DNA from: Oscillospiraceae bacterium
GTDB taxonomy: Bacteria > Bacillota > Clostridia > Oscillospirales > Oscillospiraceae
Direction: 5' to 3'
Assembly: GCA_031260685.1 (NCBI GenBank)
Contig: JAISLB010000070.1
Location: forward strand, 1-32,289
Length of the DNA: 32,289 nt
The notes beneath the pieces are model-generated. The model saw only the letters and a list, made by a program, of their open reading frames with translations, had not been told where the DNA came from and did no database searches. Shown here piece by piece: positions 9,506 to 19,040 of this stretch (its first letter is position 1; every line of letters starts with the position of its first letter). The position numbers and the translations under genes are program-made.

Positions 9506-11076
9506 GTACCCGCGGTAAACGCAGGGTAATTTTCCAGTTTTCCGTAGTCTATTTTGCCTACGCTGGTTCGCGGCAGTTCGCTTAGGAACACTATATCTTT
9601 TGGACGGGCGTACTTAGCTACTCCTCTTTCGAGCGCAACGCGTATGTTGAATTCCTCGATAACCTCGCTGCTGCCTTGCTTTAATACTACAAACGCTTTC
9701 GGGACGGATACTTTGTATTCGTGAGGAACTCCCACCACGCATACCGCTTCCACCGCGCTGACAGCTCCGATTACGCGCTCAAGCTGCGAGGGATATACGT
9801 TGTAGCCGCTGCTGATGATGACGCGTTTCAGCCGCTGTTTGAAATATACGTAGCCCTTATCGTCGATGTGCCCGAGGTCGCCGGTATAGAGCCAAATTCG
9901 TCCGCGGCCGTCCGCTTTGAGCGTTTCCGCGCTTAGTTCCGGCTTTCCGAGGTAGCCCGACATAACAGTCGGACCCGAGATAGTGATTTCTCCCTCCGCT
10001 CCGTTTGGCAGAACCTTGTGAGTTCCCGGCTCTACAATTCGGAACAGCGTTTCGGGATACGGCAAGCCTATATGCCCCGCGGTTTGCTTATCGCTTGCGC
10101 CGTCCTTTGGCGTAAGACAGCACGCGGTAACACATTCCGTAAGTCCGTAACCCTCGCGAATCCGAGCGGCAGCTCCGTTAGCTTCGAGAAAAGCGTCAAA
10201 ACGAGTCTGCAAATCTCCCGAGAGCGAATCTCCGCCGCAAAATACGCCTTTCAGCTTTGAGAGGTCCATTCGCGTTGTATCGGCTTTGAGGATAGACTCA
10301 AACAAAGTCGGCACTCCCGCGATATAGTTCGAGCGTTTCATTGCCTTGATGTAAGCTTTAACCGAGAAGCGCGGAATCAACAGCACCGTCATACCGAAGT
10401 ACAGAGCCGTGTGGACGCAAATCCCCAGTCCGAAGCCGTGAAACATCGGCAGAACCGCGAGCATTACGCCCTCCCCGCGAGTGATACAAGCAGCCGAGAC
10501 AAAGGTCTGTTCGGCAAGCGAGTTGAAATTGGCGTTAGTCAGCTGAATCCCTTTGGGAAAACCGGTAGTCCCGCCGCTGTACAATATAACTGCAATCTCG
10601 CGGGAAACATCCCGCGAATCAGCGGTTATCGCTGTTGAGACCTTAGGACCGCGCATAAATCTATTCCAGTTCGTGACAACCGGCACCTTAGACGTTTTGA
10701 ATTTTGACGCGAACATATCCATTGTCACTACGAGTTTTGCGGCGGAATCTTCTATATAGTAGCTTAGCTCGTCTTCCGCGGAAAGCGGGTGAACGAATAC
10801 TGCTACCGCTCCGATAAGGTTTAAGGCATAGAGCGCAACGACAGCCGCCGGAACGTTCGGCAGACAGATAAGAACTTTATCGCCGCGGGAAATGTTTACA
10901 CCGGCAAAAACCCGGGACGCTTTTTCGGTAAGCATCCCGAGCTTTGAAAAACTTGTGGTAAAACCATAAAATGACAGCGCCTTGTTTCGCGGCGAAAATG
11001 CCGAAGCGGAACGGAAAACAGCCTCCGCCATACTACCGGCGGCGGCAAGTTCCGAAATGTGTTTCAGTCGCTCCAT
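9502..11076 (-). CDS. AMP-binding acyl-CoA synthetase/ligase
   Basis: ANL-family motifs: VILYSGGTTGFPKGIQLTNANF, YGLTECVTACC, WLYTGDLGHIDDKGYVYFKQRLKRVIISSGYNVYPSQLE, RTSVGKIDY. The 11181 start in the ORF track lies inside polA; MERLKHISEL at 11076 is preferred. Confidence 0.85.
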   Translation of the reverse strand: MERLKHISELAAAGSMAEAVFRSASAFSPRNKALSFYGFTTSFSKLGMLTEKASRVFAGVNISRGDKVLICLPNVPAAVVALYALNLIGAVAVFVHPLSAEDELSYYIEDSAAKLVVTMDMFASKFKTSKVPVVTNWNRFMRGPKVSTAITADSRDVSREIAVILYSGGTTGFPKGIQLTNANFNSLAEQTFVSAACITRGEGVMLAVLPMFHGFGLGICVHTALYFGMTVLLIPRFSVKAYIKAMKRSNYIAGVPTLFESILKADTTRMDLSKLKGVFCGGDSLSGDLQTRFDAFLEANGAAARIREGYGLTECVTACCLTPKDGASDKQTAGHIGLPYPETLFRIVEPGTHKVLPNGAEGEITISGPTVMSGYLGKPELSAETLKADGRGRIWLYTGDLGHIDDKGYVYFKQRLKRVIISSGYNVYPSQLERVIGAVSAVEAVCVVGVPHEYKVSVPKAFVVLKQGSSEVIEEFNIRVALERGVAKYARPKDIVFLSELPRTSVGKIDYGKLENYPAFTAGT

Positions 11077-11083
11077 AGAAAGT

Positions 11084-11112
11084 ATTGTAGCATAATTGCA
11101 GACAGTTGTCAA
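11084..11112 (-). promoter_or_regulatory. Near-consensus extended -10 promoter, probably giving a leaderless AMP-ligase mRNA
   Basis: Minus strand TTGACA (11112-11107), 17-nt spacer ending TGC, TACAAT (11089-11084), then 7 nt before ATG at 11076. Confidence 0.7.
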
Positions 11113-11140
11113 GCGCCGAGTTAACGCGTCATATCGGCTG

Positions 11141-13369
11141 CTACTTAGCGCCGTACCAGTCGTGTCCCGTGCCGATGTCAACCACCAGCGGGACGGAGAG
11201 TTCGTAAGCTCCGCGCATCTCCTCTTTGACCAGCGCGGCTACGGCTGCGGCTTCGTCCGAGGGGGATTCTATTATCAGCTCGTCGTGGACTTGCAGTATC
11301 AGCCGCGCCTTAAAACCGTCGGTTTCGAGACGTTTTGCAATCCGCAGCATAGCGATTTTGATAATATCGGCGGCGGTTCCTTGTATCGGAGCGTTACGAG
11401 CTGCACGTTCGCTGTGTTTGCGAAGCTGGAAATTGCTTGCGTTTAGCTCCGGAATATAGCGTCTGCGTCCGAGCTTTGTTGTAACGTAGCCCAGTTCGCG
11501 GGCTTCGCCGATAAGCCGTTCGAAATAGCCGCGCACTCCCGAGTAACGCTCAAAGAAGCTCTCAATATAGCGTTTAGCTTCCGCAACCGAGACTCCGAGG
11601 TCGTTCGAGAGCGCAAAATCTGACATTCCGTAGACCACGCCGAAGTTAACGCGCTTAGCAGCCATACGCTGCTCTTTGGTAACATCGCTTACGCCGAAGA
11701 TATAAGCCGCTGTAATGCTGTGAATGTCCGCGTTATTGCGGAATGCTTCAATCATTGCTTCGTCTTGAGCCATATCAGCCAATACCCGCAGCTCAATTTG
11801 TGAGTAGTCGGCGTCAATAAGAGTGAAACCCTCGGGAGCGATAAAAAACTTGCGAAGTTCGGCTCCGCGCTCACCTCTTATTGGAATATTTTGTAAGTTC
11901 GGATTACTTGACGAAATGCGCCCCGTCGCCGTAGCGGTCATATTGAAAGTTGTGTGAATCCGTCCGCCGCTGTCAATCAGCGGTATCAAGCCGTCGCAAT
12001 AGGTTGATTTCAGCTTTGCCAGTTTGCGGTATTCTATAACTCCGCCGACGCAGGGGTGACGCTGCCGTAGGTTCTCCAAAATGTCAATATTTGTCGAGTA
12101 CGCGCCGGTCTTAGTCTTTTTAGCTTTCGGGTCAAGCCGCAATTTATCGAAAAGCACTTCCCCGAGCTGTTTCGGCGAATTTATATTGAACGTCTCGCCG
12201 GAAAGCTCGTATATCGCGAGTTCGAGAGCGTTCAGCTCTCCGGCGAGTACGCTGCCGAGATGTTCTATCTCACCTTTGTCCACGGCAAAGCCGCGTAAGG
12301 ACATATCGCGCAATACGCTCATCAGCGGCAGTTCGAGCTTGCTGTATAGCTCCCACAAATCCCGTTCACGGAGGAGTTCCTCGGGATTATCGACGCGGCG
12401 CGGTTCTCCGGGATTGAGAATCCAATACATCAGCCGTTGTTCGTCAGTTTCGGGAGCGATTTCCTCAAAGCCGAAGCTTAATTGTCCGCTGTCAGCTTCG
12501 GGCGGTTTAGCTTTGGGCGCAAGACCGTATTTAGTTATCAAGCTTGACAGTTCAAGCTCCGTGAGAACATCCAGCAGTTTTTGCGAATCAGGCTCGGCGT
12601 TTTTACAGCCGGACGGTTCGAACTCTATCGGTACTTCCGGATTTATCAGGGCGAGCTTGTACGAGAGTTCCGCGCTTTTACGTCCCGCTTCGAGTTTTTT
12701 GCGAATCGAGTCCTTTATATCGCCCAAGTTGTCATAAACCGCGTCCAAAGAACTGTATTTCACAATCAGCTCGGACGCTGTCTTTTCACCTATACCCGCA
12801 ACGCCCGGAATATTATCCGAGCTGTCGCCCATAAGCGCTTTCAAATCAACGAGCGATTTCGGCGAAAAGCCGTATTTAGCTTCGAATTCCTTTGTGCCGT
12901 AGACGTTTTGTTCGCCCTTTCCCGCAATTAGGCGTATACGCGTCCCCTGCCCTATGAGCTGCAGCGCGTCGCGGTCGCCCGTTACAAGCGTACAGTCCCA
13001 GCCGCTTTCGCTGCATACACGTGAAACCGTTCCGAGTATGTCGTCGGCTTCGTAACCGGCTATCTCAAAGCGTTTGATATTAAGCGCGTCCAGCACGCGC
13101 TTGATATACGGCACCTGTGAGCGTAAATCCTCCGGCATCCCTTTACGCGTCGCTTTATACGAGTCAGACAGCTCGTGGCGGAAGGTTGGAGCGTGGAGGT
13201 CGAACGCTACGCATAGCGCGTCGGGTTTTTCGTTGTTTTGTATGCTTCGCAGAATATTGATAAACCCCAGTACAGCTTGCGTTTGCTGACCGCCTGACGT
13301 TGTAAGCGGCTTGATACCGAAATAAGCGCGGTTGAGTATGCTGTTTCCGTCGAGCGCGACAAGTTTCAT
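11141..13369 (-). CDS. polA: DNA polymerase I with 5' nuclease and polymerase domains and a severely shortened exonuclease-like region
   Basis: N-terminal 5' nuclease (VTGDRDALQLI, LKALMGDSSDNIPGVAGIGEKTA). Polymerase motifs A/B/C: DADYSQIELRVLA, RMAAKRVNFGVVYGMSDF, QVHDELIIE. 742 aa total. Confidence 0.93.
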   Translation of the reverse strand: MKLVALDGNSILNRAYFGIKPLTTSGGQQTQAVLGFINILRSIQNNEKPDALCVAFDLHAPTFRHELSDSYKATRKGMPEDLRSQVPYIKRVLDALNIKRFEIAGYEADDILGTVSRVCSESGWDCTLVTGDRDALQLIGQGTRIRLIAGKGEQNVYGTKEFEAKYGFSPKSLVDLKALMGDSSDNIPGVAGIGEKTASELIVKYSSLDAVYDNLGDIKDSIRKKLEAGRKSAELSYKLALINPEVPIEFEPSGCKNAEPDSQKLLDVLTELELSSLITKYGLAPKAKPPEADSGQLSFGFEEIAPETDEQRLMYWILNPGEPRRVDNPEELLRERDLWELYSKLELPLMSVLRDMSLRGFAVDKGEIEHLGSVLAGELNALELAIYELSGETFNINSPKQLGEVLFDKLRLDPKAKKTKTGAYSTNIDILENLRQRHPCVGGVIEYRKLAKLKSTYCDGLIPLIDSGGRIHTTFNMTATATGRISSSNPNLQNIPIRGERGAELRKFFIAPEGFTLIDADYSQIELRVLADMAQDEAMIEAFRNNADIHSITAAYIFGVSDVTKEQRMAAKRVNFGVVYGMSDFALSNDLGVSVAEAKRYIESFFERYSGVRGYFERLIGEARELGYVTTKLGRRRYIPELNASNFQLRKHSERAARNAPIQGTAADIIKIAMLRIAKRLETDGFKARLILQVHDELIIESPSDEAAAVAALVKEEMRGAYELSVPLVVDIGTGHDWYGAK

Positions 13370-13385
13370 TTGTTGTTACCTTTCA

Positions 13386-15716
13386 TCATTTGGGAACAGC
13401 CGGGACAATGACGCTTATCAACGCCCGGTTACCCTCTCTGTCTGACACTACAACAGCGTAGTTAGGATGCTCGGAGTCAATGAGGTCCGTAAAGATAGTG
13501 GAATGTGTCGGCATACCGTATATCAATATCGCGTTTTCGGTGTTACTCAGGTCTTCGAGTTTCTTTACCGCGGTTGTGACGCGATAGATGTAATACCACA
13601 GTTCACTTTGCGGAGTGAAGTAGGTGTACTTACCGCCGTTAGAGTCGTCCGCTTCGCCCCAAGTCAGTGTAGCCGTACCGTCGGTGTTAATTATTCCGGT
13701 CGGAGCGTCGTCTTTATCCTTAGAGGGTAGAGGCGCGGCATTGTCGGAGGCGTATTCGGCAATACCATAGCGGGATTTGTTACCGGCGTTGTCACTTACT
13801 ACCACTGTGTAGAAAATCATCATATTCGGAGTGGGTTTTACCGCAAAAGTGATTAGGTCCTCAACGTCGATAGCTTTCGCGATTTTCGTTCCGCTGTCAA
13901 GCCAGTCGTAGAGAGTTATGCAATTGGGGTCAGTGCTTGAATACAGCGTGTATTTAAGGTGCTGCGGTTCCGTAACGTCGTCCTCCGCACGTTCCCAGTT
14001 GAGCGCGATATTGCCTTTGGCGTCAAGCTGACCGACAGAGATTCGCGGTTCACGGATTACAGGCTCCGCATTGTCGCCGGTCAGCCCTATTGACACCGGG
14101 TCGTAGCAAGCTTTGTTACCGGCTTCGTCAACTACGACTACGTTGAATGTGTACTTGCTGACGTTAGTTTTGAGGTGCTTCGCGGTTGCCGTAAGAGTAT
14201 TCGCGGCAAAGCTCGCCATAACGGGGATGCCGTTTTGCTCAATCCCGGCTACCGTGTCCATACCGTACTTATTTTCGGAGTAGTAGAGCATATATCGGAG
14301 CTTGCTGCGCGCGGTAACGTTGTCGCCCGCGGTTTTCCACGACAGCACCATAGTGTCGTCGGTAATTTTGCCGGGAGTAACCTGACGATCGCTCATATCG
14401 GGCGGCGTCTGGTCATTCGGCAGGGTGTACGTAGCGCTCTTGTTAGTTCCGTTGTAGTATTCGCTGCCCTTCAAAAATACCGTTGTATTTGTCGGAACAG
14501 TTACTGACACCGGATAGTTGTCAAACGAGCTGCCGCTTGCTCCGGAGCCGAGAGCCACGGTTCCGAGCTTCCCCGTTCCCTTGACTTTCAGCGGCTGACG
14601 GACGGTTACAGTGCTGATATACGAATTTGCGTCGGTAACGATAGTCTGTTCATAACCATCAAATGTAGCGTTAGTGATAGTGGCGTTTTTGAGATTCAGC
14701 GTGTAGTTGGGGGCTTTGACCTCTATATTGCGGTATGCGCCGGTGAGCGTCATTGTGGAACTTCCCGCCGGAATGTACAGGCTCTCGATTATAGTGCTTG
14801 CGGAGCCCGTAATATCCACGGGAGACTTGCTCTTTTTGTTCTGCTGAATGTTCCCGAGCCGCGTCTGACCTGCGATAATAAGGCTCCCGCCGCCGTTCAG
14901 CCAAACGGTGCCGCCGATTGTAACGTCTGTGAGAGTTAGTTTGCCTTTATCGCCTACGCCCTCCGTGATGATTAGGTCGCCCGTAATCGTCGCGTCTTTG
15001 ATTTCCACTCCGTCGGCGGTAACTACGGCGTTTCCGAGGTAGGAGGTTGTCATAACGCCCTTTGTATTGAAATATCCGCTGACAATGATGTTGTCAATGA
15101 GCTTAATGACGGAAGCGCGGTCTATATAGCTCAGCGGCGCGAAAACTCCCGCTGATATTCCCGCTATCCAGCCTTTGTCCGCCATTGTGAGCACTTTTGG
15201 TCTCGCCCATTCCGCAATCTGCGAGTTATCGTTAAAGGTTGAGGCGGGATGTTCGGCGGCTTTGACTTCCATAGCGTTTGCGATAACGAGCATAGCCTCC
15301 TGACGGGTAATCGGGTCGTTAGGGCGCAGTGCGTTCCAGCGCGAACCGGGGTTGTCGCCGACCATAACCCCCGCGTAGTAGCATTTGCGCATTGCGTCCG
15401 CAATATCCGCCTGAACGTCGGCGAGGTCGTTGATTATATCCGTCGTAGCGGTCTTGAAATTCATCATACGCGAGATAAACAGCGCAAGCTCACCGCGTGT
15501 TATGTTGTCATTAGGGCGGAAGCGCGTCGAACCCTCTTCCGGGAGCAGAACTCCGTTAGCAGCCCAGCGGTCAATTGTGTCCTCCGCCCAATGCCCCGAG
15601 ATATCCGTGAACGAACTGTACAGCGCGGAGGCGGGCGAAGCGAACTCCGGCAAAAATGTTAATACCACAGCTAACGTCAGCAGCGCCGTAATAAATCTTC
15701 TTATTTTCATAGTCAA
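13386..15716 (-). CDS. Large SLH-domain surface protein with beta-helix-like middle and repeated FnIII-like C-terminal modules
   Basis: Signal peptide, three N-terminal SLH repeats, then repeated VLSWKTAGDNVT.../LNWERAEDDVTEPQHLKYTLYSS/LTWGEADD... modules ending VVVSDxxGN. Confidence 0.85.
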   Translation of the reverse strand: MTMKIRRFITALLTLAVVLTFLPEFASPASALYSSFTDISGHWAEDTIDRWAANGVLLPEEGSTRFRPNDNITRGELALFISRMMNFKTATTDIINDLADVQADIADAMRKCYYAGVMVGDNPGSRWNALRPNDPITRQEAMLVIANAMEVKAAEHPASTFNDNSQIAEWARPKVLTMADKGWIAGISAGVFAPLSYIDRASVIKLIDNIIVSGYFNTKGVMTTSYLGNAVVTADGVEIKDATITGDLIITEGVGDKGKLTLTDVTIGGTVWLNGGGSLIIAGQTRLGNIQQNKKSKSPVDITGSASTIIESLYIPAGSSTMTLTGAYRNIEVKAPNYTLNLKNATITNATFDGYEQTIVTDANSYISTVTVRQPLKVKGTGKLGTVALGSGASGSSFDNYPVSVTVPTNTTVFLKGSEYYNGTNKSATYTLPNDQTPPDMSDRQVTPGKITDDTMVLSWKTAGDNVTARSKLRYMLYYSENKYGMDTVAGIEQNGIPVMASFAANTLTATAKHLKTNVSKYTFNVVVVDEAGNKACYDPVSIGLTGDNAEPVIREPRISVGQLDAKGNIALNWERAEDDVTEPQHLKYTLYSSTDPNCITLYDWLDSGTKIAKAIDVEDLITFAVKPTPNMMIFYTVVVSDNAGNKSRYGIAEYASDNAAPLPSKDKDDAPTGIINTDGTATLTWGEADDSNGGKYTYFTPQSELWYYIYRVTTAVKKLEDLSNTENAILIYGMPTHSTIFTDLIDSEHPNYAVVVSDREGNRALISVIVPAVPK

Positions 15717-15800
15717 ACAAACCTCAAAAGCAGAATATAGCCATACTACACATTATATTTATCGTAAGTTTACAACGCTTACATAAGCGGGAAAATTACG

Positions 15801-16349
15801 CTATATTCCGAATTTCTCGCGGAGAGTACGCATAACGAACTCCTCCGGCGATATGTTCAGTCCGCGTGCCGCCGCGCTCAGTCTCCCGAATTGCTCCCAC
15901 GTCATCGCTATACGCACCTCCGCGTTATCCTCCGCGGCGGGAGTAACTTGCGGTTCCGGCTGCGGCAAAGCTTCCGCCTGTACCGCGGCAGGCTCCGGGA
16001 CAGTTCCGATAGATGCGGGGGTCATATACTCCGACTTAACCGTCGGAGAATTTACAATTTCGCTCGTTTTGTAATCGACTTTTATGTCGAACAGCCAGAA
16101 CGCACGCTGACGTTTGTCATCTTCGGTACGTAAACCGTAATCAAAGCCTATCAGGTCGAAAATAGTGTACTTCGCTCCGCAATCCGCGCAGATGCAGGTG
16201 TACGTTTTTGCGTCATAGCGCATTGAACCCTTGCGGTCAATATGTTGGGGGTTCAGACAGAAAAATTCACGTCTGGCGTCGATTTTTTTCTTGTTGAGAT
16301 ACCAGATGGTTTTACCGTAAGCGTATTCGATAGCATCTTTGTAAGTCAT
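15801..16349 (-). CDS. Small protein with N-terminal CHC2 (DnaG-type) zinc-finger-like domain and no TOPRIM/primase core
   Basis: FFCLNPQHIDRKGSMRYDAKTYTCICADCGAKYTIFDLIGFDYG parallels the DnaG zinc-binding domain C-x2-H...C-x2-C (here C-x4-H). C-terminus VRIAMTWEQFGRLSAAARGLNISPEEFVMRTLREKFGI looks like a short helical/RHH-like tail. Confidence 0.65.
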   Translation of the reverse strand: MTYKDAIEYAYGKTIWYLNKKKIDARREFFCLNPQHIDRKGSMRYDAKTYTCICADCGAKYTIFDLIGFDYGLRTEDDKRQRAFWLFDIKVDYKTSEIVNSPTVKSEYMTPASIGTVPEPAAVQAEALPQPEPQVTPAAEDNAEVRIAMTWEQFGRLSAAARGLNISPEEFVMRTLREKFGI

Positions 16350-16368
16350 TGCAGTTCACCTTTTCAAA

Positions 16369-17763
16369 TCAAAAATCAAGACCGTACTTTTTGAGAATAT
16401 CTCTCGCGTAGGAGCCTCCGAGCTTTACACCCCCGCTTAAAATCTTGTAAGTACGGCTGTTATCCTCTCTGAGAACGACTGTCAGAACCGGGATATTCCG
16501 TTCGTCCCGGTCACGCTGATGCGTTATATATAGTCCGAAACTCCCGCTGCGCAGGATTTCCTCCGCAAGTAGAGCGGTTTGTTCCCGGGCTATTGCTTCG
16601 CCTGTTGTGGAGTAAGTTTCGTTCAGCAGTATGAGCGCGCCGCCGTCTTGCGCGGTAAGTATTTCGCGGACTCTGCGTTGTTCCTCGCCGAAGCGTCCGG
16701 TTCCCTCGAAGCGTTCCTCGCGCGGAAAATGCGTAAACACTGAGCTGAACGGATAGAGAGTGCAGCTCTCAGCAGCTACGGGAAAACCGCTTCTGCCGAG
16801 TACCGCCGCGATTCCGATTGACCGCAGATATGTTGTTTTACCGCCGCCGTTGGCTCCGACAAGGAAGAATACGGGGGTTTCAAGCGTAAATTCAGCATCG
16901 TTCGGGACAATCTCCGCGGCGTCCTTAGCTAAGAGCGAAATGTCCCGCAAGTCACGTGCTTTCAGCTGTTTTACGTCAGAAAGTTTCGGCAGACAGTGCG
17001 GCACTTTTCGGTATAGCGCGGCAAGCTCGGTGTATAGGTTCAGTTCGTCCGCGTATTTGACTTCCTCGCTGTTGAGAGTTTCGGAGTAAGCCGTATAGAA
17101 CTCCCGAAGCTCCGCGAAAAGCTCCGCGTTTAGTTCCGACAGCGATTCGATGACTCTTACCGGCGGCGCAATTGAGATGGTACGCTCCGAACGTAAGGAT
17201 TCCGGAAAGCCTAATCTCTCCGCGCAGTCCGCAAGCCGCTCCGCAAGGGTTTTTTGTTCGGCGTAGGGTTTTATAAACATCGTATCGGAGGAAACCGCGA
17301 ACATCGCACGTCCGGCGGATATGTAGTCCGGTACGCCGATACGAGCCGGCAGCCCTCCGCTGAAATACTCGCGGAAAGCCCGGACTAAGCCGCTCTCACC
17401 GGGTAATACGCGGGAAAGTTCGCGGAAACGTTCGCGCAGTTCGTACAACGCGGCAAAGCGGTAGTTACGTTCAGGCTCACTCCGTGCTTGCCCGAATTCT
17501 TTGTATTGGTGGCTAAACGCGAGAGCCGCTTCCGACGCAGCCTGCCATTCAGCGAGATGAGCCGAGCAATCGGCGAATACCGCCTGACGCGGCAATATGT
17601 CCGCGGCTGCACATATCGGACGCATACTGTCAATTGCGCGCTCCGACAGCAGCGTGTCAAGCTTCAAATCGCCGAACAGCTCCGGCGGAAACTCCGCGCT
17701 TCCCTGCCCCGCGCTATACAGCAATGACGGCAATTTGTTATTAGCAATTTGTTCAGTGTTCAT
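16369..17763 (-). CDS. MutS-like ATPase without mismatch-recognition domain (paralog 2)
   Basis: FFLVGANGGGKTTYLRSIGIAAVLGRSGFPVAA, ALILLNETYSTT, LYITHQRD, and C-terminal GGVKLGGSYARDILKKYG. Confidence 0.75.
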   Translation of the reverse strand: MNTEQIANNKLPSLLYSAGQGSAEFPPELFGDLKLDTLLSERAIDSMRPICAAADILPRQAVFADCSAHLAEWQAASEAALAFSHQYKEFGQARSEPERNYRFAALYELRERFRELSRVLPGESGLVRAFREYFSGGLPARIGVPDYISAGRAMFAVSSDTMFIKPYAEQKTLAERLADCAERLGFPESLRSERTISIAPPVRVIESLSELNAELFAELREFYTAYSETLNSEEVKYADELNLYTELAALYRKVPHCLPKLSDVKQLKARDLRDISLLAKDAAEIVPNDAEFTLETPVFFLVGANGGGKTTYLRSIGIAAVLGRSGFPVAAESCTLYPFSSVFTHFPREERFEGTGRFGEEQRRVREILTAQDGGALILLNETYSTTGEAIAREQTALLAEEILRSGSFGLYITHQRDRDERNIPVLTVVLREDNSRTYKILSGGVKLGGSYARDILKKYGLDF

Positions 17764-17766
17764 CGT

Positions 17767-18951
17767 TTACAGCCAATAATCGCGAAGTTTTTTAGAGCTT
17801 TTCCAGTGCCGCAATTTTCGCAGTGCCTTGACCTCGATTTGGCGTATGCGTTCGCGGGTTACTTGGAACTCGTTGCCGACTTCCTCGAGAGTTCTCGCTC
17901 TGCCGTCCAGCATCCCGAACCTCATCCGCAGTACGCGCTCCTCTCTCGCAGTCAGTCCCGCAAGTAATTCGTCGAGCTGTTCACGCAAAAAGGTATACGC
18001 GGCGGCTTCCGCAGGTTCTGACGCTCCCTCGTCCGGGATAAAGTCGCCGAGGTGGCTGTCCTCCTCCTCGCCGATAGGGGTTTCGAGCGATACGGGCTCC
18101 TGAGCAATCTTCATAATCTCGCGGACGCGCTCAACCGAAATATTCATCTCCGCCGAGATGTCCTCGGGCTTCGGGTCGTGACCTAGTTCCTGTAAGAGCT
18201 GACGTGAGACGCGGATAACCTTATTGATAGTCTCAACCATATGGACCGGTATACGTATAGTCCGCGCCTGGTCCGCAATGCTGCGCGTAATAGCCTGACG
18301 AATCCACCACGTGGCATAGGTGGAAAACTTGAAGCCTTTGCTGTAATCGAACTTCTCGACGGCTTTCATAAGCCCGAGGTTTCCTTCTTGAATAAGGTCC
18401 AGGAACATCAGTCCGCGCCCGACATAGCGTTTTGCGATACTGACGACGAGGCGCAGATTAGCTTCCGCCATAGTGCGTCCGGCTTCTTTGTCGCCCTCAG
18501 CCATTTTCTGTCCCAGCTCAATCTCGTCCTCCGCGGTAAGGAGCGGAACCTTGCCGATTTCTTTCAGATACATACGGACGGGGTCGTCGAGACTAAGCGT
18601 ATCGGCAAAAGCGTCAGTGTCGATGACTTCTTCCTCCGGCACGTCCGTGAATTCGTCGATTTCAAGTTCTTCGATTTCCACGACGCCCGGCAGCAGGTCT
18701 TCATCAATCATAACGGCTATATCGTCGTCAACGCTTCGTTCAACGTTCATCTCAATACCTAGTGTTTCGAGCCTGTCGTAGATACGCTCCATTTGTTCCG
18801 GGGTCATATGGAGGTCGTCGAGAGCGTCCGCAACTTCTTTCATCGAGACTACGCCGCCGTTCTCCTTGCCTTTGGCAGCAAGTTCGGTGAATTTGCTCTC
18901 CATAAGCGACAGCGAAGCCGCTTTATCGTGGGACTTGACAGAAGTTTCCAT
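17767..18951 (-). CDS. rpoD: Primary RNA polymerase sigma factor (sigma-70/SigA)
   Basis: Region 2: [54 protein letters not shown]. Region 4: [41 protein letters not shown]. Confidence 0.97.
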   Translation of the reverse strand: METSVKSHDKAASLSLMESKFTELAAKGKENGGVVSMKEVADALDDLHMTPEQMERIYDRLETLGIEMNVERSVDDDIAVMIDEDLLPGVVEIEELEIDEFTDVPEEEVIDTDAFADTLSLDDPVRMYLKEIGKVPLLTAEDEIELGQKMAEGDKEAGRTMAEANLRLVVSIAKRYVGRGLMFLDLIQEGNLGLMKAVEKFDYSKGFKFSTYATWWIRQAITRSIADQARTIRIPVHMVETINKVIRVSRQLLQELGHDPKPEDISAEMNISVERVREIMKIAQEPVSLETPIGEEEDSHLGDFIPDEGASEPAEAAAYTFLREQLDELLAGLTAREERVLRMRFGMLDGRARTLEEVGNEFQVTRERIRQIEVKALRKLRHWKSSKKLRDYWL

Positions 18952-18981
18952 AACTTTTCCTTTCCAAGTGCATATGTATTT

Positions 18982-19003
18982 CAGTGGTCAGTGGTCAGTG
19001 GTC
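18982..19003. repeat. Heptanucleotide array, (CAGTGGT)x3 on + strand
   Basis: cagtggtcagtggtcagtggtc in the dnaG-rpoD intercistronic gap. Confidence 0.95.
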
Positions 19004-19040
19004 GGAGCTGCGAGGTTTTTGCCGCGCCGGAAACGCGGGG

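Noticed and set aside
11077-11181. N-terminal extension of the AMP-ligase ORF to 11181
   Set aside because: It would overlap the polA 3' end and include the promoter; the internal ATG at 11076 fits the family start better.
12081-12737. 218-aa plus-strand ORF
   Set aside because: Fully antisense to polA, Ser/Arg-rich composition typical of shadow ORFs.
18241-18762. 173-aa plus-strand ORF
   Set aside because: Antisense to highly conserved rpoD; no independent support.
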